Of a DNA stretch of 64,000 nt, positions 12,541 through 24,500 are shown piece by piece. Each line of letters opens with the position of its first letter. The stretch's first letter is position 1. The notes beneath the pieces were generated by a model. That model made no database searches and was not told the origin of the DNA. It saw only the letters and a program-made list of their open reading frames with translations. The stretch is from assembly GCA_009746045.1 (NCBI GenBank), contig RPFO01000213.1, positions 13,899,221 through 13,963,220 on the forward strand. The letters run 5' to 3'. This DNA is from Mesostigma viride (lineage: Eukaryota; Streptophyta; Mesostigmatophyceae; Mesostigmatales; Mesostigmataceae). A program made the translations under genes and the position numbers.

Positions 12541-15500
12541 ATGGCTCGCAGTCGTTTGATCCCAGCATTACAAACACTACGCCGGTCTGCACGGTCCTGT
12601 GCAAGCGTGGCAAGTCAACGTCTGGCCTCCCCGGCCGAAAGCACCGCGCTGCCTGCCCGGGCTGCCAATGGCCTCCATTCAAAAGAGCCGCTTAGTACTG
12701 CTTTGTCGTCCTGGGCAGCCAATGGCCGCAGGTACTTTTCTGCTATGGCGTTGGCCGCCGCTGCTGCTGGGGCAACCACGGCCATGTCCTTGGCCGAACA
12801 GCAGCGGGATCCGAAAGCTGGCGGGTTGCCGGAAGAACTGGTGACCGAGCTCATCGCGGCACTTGACGTAAGCGGCCAGGCTCTTGCGGTTTCATGCATG
12901 TTCCTTCGTTCTCAATTTCCGGGGCCCTTTCGCTGAGCCAGAGGCTCTTGCTCTCGATTCCCATGCTGGACCCCTGCTCGACCGCAGAGCGACCGGGTGA
13001 CCACGGACGAGGATGAGTGCCAGTCCCACGGGAAGCCCTGGAACAGCTACCACAGCATCCCGGAGTACCCTGACGCCGTGGTGTTCCCCAGGTAGGACCC
13101 CGCCAGCGCATGGCACTTTAGGGTTTGGGGTCTAGGGTTTCGGGATGGCTTCGCTGCCTGTAGTAGGCTTGGCGATGGCAACTCCTTTTGGCTCCCAACA
13201 GGTCCCATTCCACTGGTTCCTGCGGTCCTCTCTGGTGGTACGGCCAGATATGTACGTGTGCCGTTATGTACACGTTGTTGTGCTATGCTTTGCGAGGGCA
13301 GCTTCTTTTCTCAACGGGGGTTGGATTCCATATGCCTCGCGATATGTTTCCCCAGGCAGGGTGCTGCCCACGGGCCACGTACGATCCCATGATTCCCTTC
13401 CAAGACCTGAGGGACCTGGCATGCCTAACGGTGGGAGCGAGCCCGACTCATCCTGCTCCATCAAGTGGGGGCAGCGTTGGTGGGGCTGGTGGGGTTGGTG
13501 GGGCGGGGTTGGCGGAGTGGGGTTGGTGGGGCGGGGTTGGTGGGGCGGGTTTTGTGGGGCGGGGTCGGTGGGGTGGAGTTGGCGGCGCGGGGTGATGAAG
13601 CCGGGTGCCATTCATAACAGTCAGGCTAGACTGGAGATGTGCACCCAGGGGTCCTTCTGCGTGCTGCTCACGCAGCCAACTGTACCCGACATTTTGTGGT
13701 CATCCATGTCGTTGGCAAGACATGTCAGCAATGGTTGCTTCATACGCCATCTGCTGTCGATATTTCGGGTCAATATGGAAAATGGGCATGTTGGGTTGAC
13801 ATGTGCGGTTGATAGGTCGGGGGCATCACACATGCACATGCTCGTGCACATGCTCGCGGACCAGCCTATCAAGGAGACAACCAGCGCAAGCCAGAAATCT
13901 GGAGAATCCACTGACCAGCCTATGCTCACTCAAGCCCTTATTGCCCACCTCCCATCCAGTTAGGGCACAGCCCAAAATTGTGCCCTGGTCTTACCTGCTG
14001 TACAAGTGGAACTGTTACTAGCTCCCACTCCGCTTCCCATCTGTCCTCTCCTCCTCCTCCTCCCCCCCCCCCCCCGGGCCCCCCTCATAGTCGCCTTTCC
14101 TCATTTGCTTTTCTGCCCACAAGGCCGCAGAGCTGCAGCATGCGATATCAGATATGAAGTTTAGTCTAAGATATGAATTTGTATTTAAAACCAGACGAGA
14201 ATGCTCCGTTATTACACTATACCTGCCCACAGGATAACGGCGGTATGGCCGATTGGGCCACCTCCCACCTAAGGCGAGAGTACTCCCCTTTTACCTACCC
14301 ACCCAGCGTCCCTCTTGCCGTCCCCCACCGGCCCCTTTTTCCCCAGGATCACGCTGGTGCCATTATATTTTTAGGTCAATACGCTCAGAACAATACTCTA
14401 GAAAGAATAACAAAGGGTTCTCATGTTTACTTGTTGCGTCCGCCCACAGGACGACCGAGGAGGTGGTGGCCATCGTGCAAGCGTGCGCACGCCACGGCGT
14501 GCCACTTGTCGCGTACGGGGGCGGCACGTCCCTGGAGGGCCACACGCTTGCCCCCCAGCGCGGCGTCTCCATCGACTTCACCAGCATGGATGCCGTCGTT
14601 AGGCTGAATGAGGACGACCTCACCGTCACCGTTCAGCCCGGCATCGGGTGGGAGACGCTCAACGACTACCTGCGGCCGAAGTACGGTGGATGGGTGGGCT
14701 ATGTTGGTATTGATGCGTGATATTCTTTTTATTAGACCACCTCGACGCGGTGCTGTATCTTCCTGTGGCCAAAGTACGGTGGATGGGACTATGAAGGATG
14801 GACTGTCAAGGAGACAACCAGCGCAGGCCAGAATTCTGGAGAAACTAGGTTGGTATCGATGGAGAAACTAGGTTGGTATTGATGCGAGGTACGTTCTGGT
14901 CAAATATTGGTATCGATGCGAGGTACGTTCTGTTCAAATATTGGTATCGATGCGAGGTACGTTCTGGTCAAATATTGGTATCGATGGGAGGTACGTTCTG
15001 GTCAAATATTGGTATCGATGGGTGGTTAAATATTGGTATCGATGCGTGGTTAAATATTGGTATCGATGCGTGGTATGTTCTGGTTCAATATTGGTATTGA
15101 TGCGTGGTATGTTCAGGTTAAATACCCTCGACGCGGTGCTGCGGCCAAAGTGCGGTAGCGGAGTGATTCGTGGCCAACATGTGGGTGATGTGTGACGCAT
15201 GCTAGTGGTGACAACCGTCAAACCTGGGCTGGCTGTCTCATTTGATTGCCATCTCCACGCCTCGCATTGGCCTTGAACAAAGCCACCCCCTTGCCCCCTC
15301 CCCTGCAACTCCCCACTCCCCCCCCCCCCTCCAGGGGCCTCTTCTTCGCGGTGGATCCAGGCCCTGGCGCCACGGTGGGCGGCATGTGCGCCACGCGTTG
15401 CTCAGGGACCCTGGCCGTCCGCTACGGCACAATGAAGGACAACGTCGTCTCGCTGCGCGCGGTGCTGGCCAACGGGGATGTGCTTAAAACTTGCGCACGC

Positions 15501-16768
15501 GCCAAGAAGAGCGCGGCTGGATACGACCTCACGCGCCTGCTGGTGGGGTCGGAGGGCACGCTGGCACTCGTCACGGAGCTCACGTTGAAGCTGCACCGGC
15601 TGCCGCCATGCAGCGCGGTACGTAAGTTCTGTGCGGATGTCTTTGGTGCCTTACGGGTGGGGTCGGCCTTGGCATGGACCGTGTCTTGGCGCACGCTGCA
15701 CGGTGGGTGGTGTCGTGTGCACCGTGTCTTGGCTCCTTCCCCTTTTCTGGTACGTACTAAAGGTTTATTAGGCACTGAAACGTCCGAGTCTTAGCGCACC
15801 CTCAAGCTGCACAGCTGCCGCCATGCAGTGTGCGAAGGCCTGTTCCGTGGGCTGAAACCGCGGAGTACTTTGGCCGATTCAAGGTGCGCTGCGTCACCTG
15901 ATCACACGCACTGCCTTGGCGGATAATGTGTGCCTTTACTTTGTACGTATGCCTTTTGCGTCTCATTTTCTTGTGGTGTGTATCTGCCTGTGAATGGGAA
16001 CCACACAACATAACCCCCCCCCGCGACCCCCCCCAGGTCGCCATGTGTCAGTTCCCCAGTGTGCGCGCGGCCGCCGCCGCCGCCGCGTCCCTGGCGTCCC
16101 ACCTCCCCGTGACGCGCTGCGAGATGCTCGACGAGGTGATGATGCGCGCGGTCAACCTGGCGAACGAGGAGCAACTGCCAGAGGCTGTCACGCTCATGCT
16201 CGAGCTGTCCGGAAGCACAGGCGCGGTCGCGGACCAGAAGATCGACGCGGAGAGGATCATCGGCGACCACGGTGGGACCGGGCTGCGATTCGCCGACTCG
16301 GACGAGGAACGAGCCCGGCTGTGGCGCGCTCGTAAGGAGGCACTCTGGTCGGCAGCGACGTTGCGTCCGGAAGCAGAAGCGATGATCACCGACGTCTGCG
16401 TGCCCCTATCCCGGCTGGCCGACTGTGTCACAGAGACCAAGGCGGAGCTCGAGGCGTCGTTTCTGCCGGGGCCGATCGTGGCGCACGCGGGGGACGGCAA
16501 TTTCCACGTCATTCTCATGATCGACCCGAGCAGTGAAAAGGACCTCAAGGAGGCTGCGCGGCTGAACGCGAGCATTGTACGGCGGGCAATCGCGATGGAG
16601 GGCACGTGCACGGGGGAGCATGGGGTTGGCACGGGCAAGAAGAAGTACTTGGTTGAGGAGCTGGGACCGGAGGCGGTCGCGCTTATGGCCCGCATCAAGC
16701 GCACGATGGACCCCCAGGGAATCTTCAACCCTGGCAAGGTGGTGGACGTGGCGCCGGGGGATGCATAG
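12541..16768 (+). CDS. LDHD: D-lactate dehydrogenase (cytochrome-type, FAD-linked), mitochondrial
   Basis: Five exons: 12541-12867, 12988-13091, 14450-14680, 15335-15617 and 16037-16768 (558 aa; all introns GT-AG, all phases consistent). It oxidises D-lactate, for example the product of the glyoxalase pathway, to pyruvate using FAD and passes electrons to cytochrome c. The basic, Ser/Arg/Ala-rich N-terminus starting [18 protein letters not shown] fits a mitochondrial presequence. FAD-binding motifs include [43 protein letters not shown] and the following [30 protein letters not shown]. The C-terminal catalytic domain has [22 protein letters not shown] and [11 protein letters not shown]. Order, length and motifs match plant and animal D-LDH (about 560 residues). 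Glycolate dehydrogenase is the nearest alternative but lacks the HGKPxNSYH-type lead-in seen here in exon 2. Introns 2 and 3 carry retroposon fragments and a minisatellite. Confidence 0.92.
13470..13594 (+). repeat. G-rich GGTGGGG(C/T) repeat in D-LDH intron 2
   Basis: About 125 bp of GGTTGGTGGGGCGGGG-type units with many runs of four G. It lies in the 1.36-kb second intron on the transcribed (sense) strand, so it could form G-quadruplexes in the pre-mRNA; that is inference. The ORFs across it are low-complexity shadows. Confidence 0.75.
13870..13912 (-). mobile_element. 43-bp retroposon micro-insertion with 11-bp target duplication
   Basis: The insert runs from CAAGGAGACAACCAGCGC to GGAGAATCCACT and is the reverse complement of the last 43 nt of the Penelope-like element found at 34345-35194 and 35577-38087. 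It is bracketed by perfect 11-bp copies of GACCAGCCTAT (13859-13869 and 13913-13923). It sits in intron 2 of D-LDH and is minus-oriented relative to the element's coding strand. Confidence 0.85.
14807..14845 (-). mobile_element. Penelope-like 3'-end fragment in D-LDH intron 3
   Basis: CAAGGAGACAACCAGCGCAG followed by GCCAGAATTCTGGAGAA matches the same element 3' terminus with few changes. No clear flanking duplication remains, probably because later tandem expansion (14868 onward) altered the right flank: GGAGAAACTAGGTTGGTATC is itself repeated. Confidence 0.65.
14868..15123 (+). repeat. 34-bp minisatellite in D-LDH intron 3
   Basis: Seven to eight copies of a unit starting TTGGTATCGATGCGAGGTAC, with internal variants that lose 10-15 bp. 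It is flanked on both sides (14740-14790 and 15124-15165) by diverged copies of the exon 3/donor junction (GCGGCCGAA/GTACGGTGG in exon 3; GTGGCCAAAGTACGGTGG and GCGGCCAAAGTGCGGT in the intron). Confidence 0.85.
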
Positions 16769-16910
16769 AGTGTATTTAGTTCTCGTTGTTATTTGTCTCA
16801 CAAATTCAGTTTACTACGTGTGTCATGTTTGTACATGATCATGTGACACAGTCTACTTGTAAATTTGTTGTTTGTACATGAGTGTGCCTTGTGTTCCTAA
16901 ACAAGATTAA

Positions 16911-18647
16911 CCCGTGTTTTTTTAATTAGAACGCGATATATCGCGTTGTAAGCTTTTTTTAGAACGCGTATAGCACCTAAGGAAAATTTTTTTTCATGGT
17001 CATGTATATACTTTCCTGAAAGCCCATAAATCAAAGGATTTTTTGAGCTACTCAGACCTACAAACTGCTTATTCATTAGAGAGATACACTGGTTTGAATA
17101 CAGGGGGGTCTGACCATGACCGCGATTTCTTGACCCTAGGTCACAAGTCATGCGCTTATTCACAAATGGTTCATGAAAAAAATCTGGCTTCTTGCACGAG
17201 CTATGGGCAACATATGCAGGCTCTGTGAAACAAAACTCAGGCCCATTGGGCCACTGGAGCTATTTTTCATTAGCATCACAATTACAACGCAGTACAACGC
17301 AGTGGGAAACATGAGAGCCCTTGACAACATTACGCAACGACCCGAGCCCCATAAACGGGGCCATAGTGAGCTTGGAGGGTCAAAACGTTGAACATAGGCG
17401 TTGTATAAGTTATACAGCATCAAACATGCATCAAACATCATGACTGGATGACCTAATATGACTGAATCAGGCAGCCATAGCCAAAGCATCATCCACTCTC
17501 ACAACGTGTTGAGCACATGCCTCGTGGGAATGGAGGTGCTGGGTTTTCATTCCATAACGCGTGCAATACTGAAAGAAAGAGGCACGTGTAATGCAAGGCT
17601 TGGATAGGTTGAGTGATCCATGAGCTTACATGCAGGCAAAGATGACGCTGGAATGCATGCTAGCAAATGGTGGCAAGATGCTAACAACACATGATTATAC
17701 ACCATGATTATGGGCACCCAGCTGATCTTCTTGCACAATCAACGCAGTATAAACCATCAACATCCAATCCTCACGATATATGCACGGCTTGACGACGTAT
17801 ACAGCACCTAAATACTGCACAACTGCAACCTGCTATGGCTGACATGCAAGCAACGTCGAGTAGGATGGCGGTCTTAGAGAGGCTGGGCAGAGGTCGGTAG
17901 AAATAAGTGGAAAACTGGCAGAAACTAGGTAGAAACACGATATACTTACGCCTGCAAGCACTATTGAGCCGGTGGCAGAGGCCATTTCCAGGAAAATACA
18001 GCATACCGTAGCAATAGCCACGGTCACGCCTTACGCTATTTGCAGGCACCATCATGCCCGGAGCTACCCAATAAAAGTCTGCACAAATCTCGGTTTAGCC
18101 GAGAGTCCGGGCGTTCGGAATGAATAAACATGTGTTAAGAAGTCGAAACACCATGGAAATACCAAGCATGGTGCCGCAGCAGACCCGAGTCTTGACGTAA
18201 TAATATGTATGCCGGTTTCCAGGGTTTCCGCATGAAAGTTGGGTGAGAAACTGGAAAAAACTACGTTTTCTTTGCCCCAGTACCTCAACAAACTCGTAGA
18301 AACCTAATTATCAACCTTTGAACGCATCATCATGGTCGTGCTACCCAACAGCCACTGAAATTCGCGCGAAAACTGGCGAGATCTACCTGCCGCCATCGCC
18401 GTCGTCTTCACCTTCGTCCCGCGAAAATGCCTGATTTCAGTGGTACATATTTGTTTGCAGCTGTCACAAAAAAAATACCAAAAATACCAGGATTTTTTCT
18501 TGAATTCTATGAGATGTTTCTGACCTGTCTTGAAAGTTTCAGACCAAAAATCGCATGTTTAATAGGTTTGCCACGTGTCAGATTACAACGCGATACATCG
18601 CGTTCTAACCCTACAACGCGATGTATCGCGTTGTAAAAAAACACGGG
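16911..18647. mobile_element. TTAA-flanked terminal-inverted-repeat transposon, non-autonomous (element T2)
   Basis: Left end CCCGTGTTTTTTTA (16911-16924), right end its exact complement (18634-18647), each abutting TTAA (16907-16910 and 18648-18651). Both ends carry the subterminal palindrome AACGCGATATATCGCGTT (one copy left, two right). A CCC start plus TTAA duplication is what piggyBac-superfamily elements show. No transposase ORF is visible in the 1737 bp, so movement would need a transposase encoded elsewhere. The right TTAA belongs to the TTAATCAATTAATTAA tail of a family B retroposon, so the tail probably provided the target site. Confidence 0.7.
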
Positions 18648-18651
18648 TTAA

Positions 18652-18685
18652 TCAATTAATTAAACTGGTGCTCCCGTTGGGGAGT
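18652..18685 (-). repeat. Family B hairpin 3' end with TTAA tail
   Basis: CAATTAATTAAACTGG followed by TGCTCCCGTTGGGGAGTCAC. Read on the minus strand this is a stem-loop (CTCCCC-AAC-GGGAG with GTG/CAC outer pairs) followed by TTTAATTAATT. The upstream body continues into the duplicated segment 18686-18832. Confidence 0.6.
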
Positions 18686-19092
18686 CACGGAGTATTGCCT
18701 AAACGAGATGCTAGCTAATACTCGCCGCATGTGCCTGTTTTAATCAAACCACGAGGGCGTGTAACGGAACCGGCTGTACCGAGCTAAAATGGAACCAATG
18801 CGCTAACTCTGCATATCTATAGAGGCACCACCATGTTCTATGCAGCATGTGGTGTACGGGCGTGGGCAGATATTCTTGTGATGCGGGTTTATCCTCAGGA
18901 CGTCAGGACGGCCTAGGTGCTGCTTGTTCTGTTAATCGATAGTATCACCGAGTATTGCCTAAACGAGATGCTAGCTAATACTCGCCGCATGTGCCTGTGT
19001 TAATCAAACCACGAGGGCGTGTAAGGGAACCGGCTGTACCGAGCTAAAATGGAACCAATTCGCTAACTCTGCAGATCTATAGAGGCACCACT
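18686..19092. repeat. Direct duplication, 147 bp at 260-bp spacing
   Basis: 18686-18832 and 18946-19092 are near-identical (both contain AGTATTGCCTAAACGAGATG and GGAACCGGCTGTACCGAGCT). The second copy ends in a further small tandem duplication of CTGCAGATCTATAGAGGCAC. Together with the hairpin at 18652 the unit looks like the body of a family B retroposon (minus orientation). Confidence 0.8.
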
Positions 19093-19109
19093 GCAGATCT
19101 ATAGAGGCA

Positions 19110-20320
19110 CGTACCCAGCCCTGACGGAACCCCTGGCCGACCCCAACGAGCTACCGCCGTTCACCGAGCTCGAGCTGAGCACCGCCGCCAAGCAACTCTG
19201 CTTCTACGCCGCCGTTGGACCTGACCAGCTCACCCGCCCCGGTGACAATAAGTTGACGGCGCTAACGGGGTTCCTGCTTGACGTCTGCAACCGGATCCTG
19301 CTAATTGCCGACGCGCCGCCGATTCCTGAGTGGCAGCACAGCTACCGTATTAATTATGCTGTACAAAAACAAAGGTTCCCCTAACGACCCCGCCAACTAC
19401 CGAGGAGTCTGCATCCAGAGCGCCGCACTCAAGTTGTTCATGCGCATGATCCTCAACCGCCTTCGATCTGCTCTCGACCGGATCACCTAGGGGAAAGTCA
19501 AATGGGCTTTCGTCCTGGGCGCAACACCGTCATGGCCATCTTCGTCGCGCGTCGCCTCTTCGAGGAAATCGCTCTCCTGCAACCTGGTGAGTTTTCCGCC
19601 ATTCTGATCTTCGTCGACTTCATCATCAAGGCTTTTGATTCTGTCCTCTGGGATGCTCTATGGGCTGTCCTTGCTCGCGCTCGCGTCCCCACTCCCCTGA
19701 TTACCGTCATCCGCACGCTGTATAAGGGGTCGACCACTTCGGTGCGCACTCAACACGGCATGCATTACCCCGCCATGCCCATTGCAGACCGGCGTCTGGC
19801 AGGGTTGCGTCCTGTCGCCGTACCTGTTTATTATTGTAGTGGATTATGTTATGCGCCATGCAGGCACGTGCTCGCTTCGCTAGCATTGCAGGCCGTGCCC
19901 CTGGCCTAGCGATCACGAACGAGCTTGGGGAAGGGGGGCCGACTAACAAGCAGAATTTACTAGCTGACCTCAATTATGCCCACGACATCACGCTCTGATC
20001 GAGAAGCCGGAGTCTGCCCAACTTTGGCTGGACTGCCTGGCGCTCGAGGCTCGGGCGGTTGGTCTAGCTAGAAATCAGCCCCAAAACGGAGGCCCTGGCC
20101 CTCGGCATGGCAGGGCCCCCACCCACACTCCGCCGGCCTCTTAGACGACACGGAGGTCAACTACCTTACTTCAGGCCGCTTCAAGCTGCTCGGCAGCTGG
20201 CTTCCCGACTGCGAGGACGACCTGACGACACGGATCGGCATGGCGTGGGCGCACCTCCATGACCACCGCCGCTGGTGGAGCAACCCCGCCCTACCCCGGA
20301 TCGTCAAGCGCGTGACCTCT
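19110..20320 (+). pseudogene. LINE reverse transcriptase pseudogene
   Basis: In three interleaved frames one can read the full order of a non-LTR reverse transcriptase: a lead-in with VGPDQLTRPGD and DAPPIPEWQHS, then LYKNKGSPNDPANYRGVCIQ and LKLFMRMILNRLRSALDR, then MGFRPGRNTV, palm motif A FVDFIIKAFDSVLWDALW, motif B QTGVWQGCVLSPYLF in another frame, and motif C LNYAHDI, where the usual Asp-Asp is His-Asp. It ends with LEARAVGL and FKLLGSWLPD. At least three frameshifts, one stop and the lost catalytic Asp make it inactive. The element probably extends to the family A hairpin tail at 20884-20930 (see that entry). Confidence 0.85.
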
Positions 20321-20589
20321 TAACAAGGTCGTCATTCTGACGATCCTGATTTACCATATGTTTCCCACATTCTTAGGCACATGCGCCTGGGCCTAGCCGG
20401 GCGCCTGGCCCACACAGCTAGATCAGGTACTGATACATCAGGCAGACATGCAAGCACTCACAAGCACTCACAAGCTGGCACCAAGCCCGCACAGCCCGGG
20501 CGCTTTGTCCTCACGTGGCAGGCTCCAGGCTGCGCGCGCGCCGGCCGGGCCGCCCTCCATGGACTTTCATGAAGTTCGATAGGCCAGCC

Positions 20590-20942
20590 AGACATGGACT
20601 TGTGTTATCCTCGACGGGGCGGGCTCACACCTGGGGAACCCCCTGATTTGTCTGTAATATGGAGGCACAGATCGATGACACGTAAAGATAGGTGGCAGAC
20701 AATTACTAATGCAGGACACCGGCCCCCAGTAGGTGCCGGGGCCCCGCGTGTGACCACGTTTGGCGCAGGGATAGTGATTCGGGGCGTGGTGCCCGCAACG
20801 TACCCTGTAACTATAGGAACTAGATAGCTCCACTAGCTATCCACCCCATCCCATCTTCATTTATCTAAGGACTTATGCTAGATCACGTTATGCAGTAACA
20901 TGTAAATCAATTATTTAATTAATTCATAATAATTCATAATAA
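20590..20942 (+). mobile_element. Family A LINE 3' end with hairpin and TTAA-type tail (A4)
   Basis: 20590-20880 shares diverged sequence with 58880-59265 (for example GTGTGACCA...GTGATTCGGG...CATCCCAT...TTATGCT). Both end in the A hairpin: here CACGTTATGCAGTAACATG at 20884-20902, then AATCAATTATTTAATTAATT. A 7-bp CACGTAC follows the tail (20944-20950) and also occurs just before the reverse transcriptase pseudogene (19108-19114), which would make 19115-20943 one LINE insertion. That link is tentative because 7 bp is short. Confidence 0.55.
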
Positions 20943-20950
20943 ACACGTAC

Positions 20951-21583
20951 GGTGATAGGGCACAGCTAGCCTTGCCAGACACTTGTCTGCAGTGGACGTG
21001 GTGGGGTAGTGCATGCCGTGTTGAGTGTGCACGGCCGAGGTGGACATGGTGATGGAGTGTGGAATAGTCTGTATCTAGCTAGTGGTACAGTTGTTGCCAC
21101 AAGGGTTGCGCATTGGCTCCTTCATTGGTACGTTCCCCCATTGCTCTTTGATAATCTAAGCTCATCGTAAAAGGAATACAGGGTACTGTGTATTCCCCTG
21201 CACAAACTTGTGTGGGGACAAAACAAATACTTGCTTACCATCATGCACTGAACTCACCGCGTCAACGTTGGAAAAAGGTATGCCAATAAATAAAGGTCAG
21301 CAACAAGTGAAAGCATACCAATCCTGCAATTGGAGATTGGCATTCCTTGGCCCCGAGGGCCACACTCCATAAGATTTCCCGTACCTTCATCACAGCCCTA
21401 CTTGAAATCATCCTACTGAGCACAAGTGCCGCATATCTTGGTGCGCACTTCCAAAAGAATGCCTCCACCGACCCAACTTGGGTAGATACCCCACGTGGGC
21501 ATACAACCCACTTTAAGTCACTATAACTACTCATTACGACACCTGAAAGGCACGCACGTTTACAAGATGGGCGTCTGGATTCC
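20951..21583. other. Intergenic, 3' flank of the ARM-repeat gene
   Basis: I see no supported feature. It must contain the polyadenylation region of the minus-strand ARM-repeat gene that ends at 21584. Confidence 0.4.
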
Positions 21584-24500
21584 TTAAATATGGGTCGGCG
21601 AGGTCGGCAGCACCTGCGGCGACACCTCTGCCAGTATCGTCAACGTCTTGTCCAGTGCAAGTGAGAACCCAGGCCGGCTAGCCATCGGCCCGGGCCCCCG
21701 CTGCTGCAGCAAGCTGAGCTGCTGCTGCGTGCCCACGGCCACAACCGCATCGCGCCCTGCCGCCCCGCTCGCCGCCAGCGCGCCCAGCATCTCTAACGCC
21801 AGCATTGGGAGGTCGTCGAACACCGACGTGGTCGCCACCGTCAAGAACCCTGCGGCAGGGGCATGCTGGGGGAACGATGAGGGTGCGCCGTTGACCCACC
21901 CGGGCATGTGCACCACCTCGTCCGCGAGCGAGTTGTAGCGCCGCACGAGCGCCAGCAGGACCCGCAGCGCACCCTGCTTGGCCGCGGGGGGGGTCTCGGC
22001 CGCCGTTGCCACCTGGACGAGGCAAGGGAGCGTGCCCCGCCGCGTCTGCATCTCCGCAAGGCATTCCTCGCGGGTGACCGGCTCGTCCTCCCTGGTGGCA
22101 ACGACAGCATTACTGCCGTGACCAACGCCACCTGCGGCCCCCTGTCCCGATACATCGCCACCCGTGTTCATCCCCAACCTGACACCGGTCATGTCCTCCC
22201 CCTCGTCTACCGTCGCACGGATACGCGCCACGCCGTCCTCGCCCACGCCCCCCTGGCCAGGGTCCCCCGCGGCAGGGTCCCGTACCATCTCCGCCAGCAG
22301 CAGGCAGAGCGCCTCCAGGTACCCCCGGTGAGGGCTGGCGTCCGCGGCAGGGCCCTTGATCCCTGCGGCTGCTGCCGCCGCCGCGGCCAGGGGCTTGGAC
22401 TGCAGCACATCGAGCAAGAGCCCTAGCGGCCCAACCCGCATGAGCTGATCTCTGGCGCCCGCGACGTACCCATCCTCTGCCAGCAGCCACGCGCACCAGA
22501 CCGCGTGCTCAACCTCCCTCGCCCCCGCATCCGCATTGATAATCCCGCCGACCGCCCCTGTGGCACCTGAAGCCGCCGACAACCCCACGTCCGACCGTTT
22601 GGTGGCGGTTGCCAGCGTGGTGGCGGCGAGGCCCTCGCCCGGCGCCGGCTGGTTGCTGCGGCGCAGCGCGCATGCCACCAGGTGGAACAGCGGGCCCAGA
22701 CCGCCCACGCGCATCATGGCCGCCTTGCTGGCATCTGTGACCAGGAGCGCCCGCAGCACCTGCCCTGCGCTCGCACGGAGCACAGAAAGCTGCCAGATGG
22801 CGCCGCCCAGGATGCTCACGTCCAGACTGCCGGGGTATACCTGCTGGGGGCCACTCCCGGGCTGATTCAGCCCCGCGCAAAGCAGCCCTGCGAGCGGCTT
22901 CTCGGCACCCTCGGCCGTGATGGAATGGGCATTGAAAAGGGACGCGGCGGCCATCTGAGCCAGGCAGCGCGCGGCGCATGCCTTTGGCAGCGGGCCGTGG
23001 CAAGGGAGGGAGAGAAGGGCCACCAGGCGAGGCACCACGTCGCTCCGGGTCAGCACCTCGTCCTCGCCTGAGAAGGAGGATAGAATAGAGCCCAGGGACT
23101 CGAGCACGGCCGAGAGTTCCAGCTCCCGGTAAGGTGGCAGGTACGGCCCGGGCTCCGTGCCGGCGATGGCATAGCCGCCGTTGACGGCGCTGCCACCATC
23201 CATGCTGCTGCTGGGGTAGTACGCGTCAGTGGTAAGGGCGTTACCGCTGGTACCCGCGGCAATACTATCCGCGGCGTTGTTCCGGTCGCTTATGCCCGCA
23301 GCTTCCACGGAAAGAGCGAGCACGCCCTGTGATAACGCCGCCGCCACGCTGCTGCTGCGTCTATGCGAGGGACCCAGGGGGGACCGGCCGGGACCACCGG
23401 CAAGGGACAGCGGGACGTAGAAGATCTCCCGCACCACCGCCCGCAATGGTCCCCCGGGTGCCGCGACCGCTGCCCGCGTGGCCGCGTCGTAGACCGCCAG
23501 GTGGCACAGCGCGTGCGCGGCATAGCGGCGGCAAGTCTTATCGCCGCGGAGCGCTGCGGAAGAGACGGACCGGGCCGCAACCACCGGGGCAGGGGACGTG
23601 GGCGCGCTGCGATCAAACTGCTTCTCGAACTGCTTGTCAAACTGCTTTGAGCGGCCAAACCCGAGGTTGAGCCGCGGCCATCGCCCGCTGCTGTCGTCGC
23701 TGTCCGAGGACGTGTCGGACCCATCCAGGTCACTGCTCTCGTCCGAATCACTCATCTCGAAGCGCAGGTCCCGCTCCCTCCGCCTCTCCTCCTCTTCCTC
23801 TTGTTCCTTCCGTTTTCTCTCCACTTCCGCCTCGGCCGCGGCCTTTCTCGCAGCCTCAGCCGCCGCCGCCGCCACCGCAGCGGCTTTTTCATCTTCCTCG
23901 GTGGTAATCTCGGGATCTGCACCGAGTGTGGCGGCCTGTGCGGCGGCCCCCACAACCGGCTGCGGCGGCGTGGCTATACTCTCCATCTCATCCTTGAGAA
24001 TATCCACCAGCGTGGCCACCGCACCCGCCTCGACCAGCTTCGGGGCAAAGCTCTCCCTCTTGGTGCCGTATGCGAGCAGGTAGCTCATGACTGCCGCCGC
24101 CTGCGCACCCACCGAGAGCTGATCAAACGACGACGCCCCCGCCGATGACGACGTCATCGATGGCGAGGACAGCGAGGATGCCGAGGGGACCAGGGTGGCC
24201 GCTGGTCCTGTGCCGCTACTTGCAGCCGTACCTGTTTTCGCGCCGGTGGCACCCGCTTTGGTGCTAGCGGCCGCACCGGCACTTCCTGCAGCAGCTGCTG
24301 GCTGTGGTGGGGATGAAGATGCCTGCTGGCTCGCGGCGTGCAGGGCAGCCACCAGGCCCTGCGCAATCGTGGGCAGCTTGCGCGCGTCTGCCAGCAGCGC
24401 CAGGTTGGGCCCCGAGTGCGACGCAAGCGCGCCTAGGAGCACGCCCACAGCGGCCAGGGACTCCCTGGCGCAGGCCGCGCGCGCCACCGCCACCTCCGCC

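Noticed and set aside
13120-13145. Telomere-like TTTAGGGTTTGGGGTCTAGG
   Set aside because: Two imperfect units only, inside an intron; not a telomeric array.
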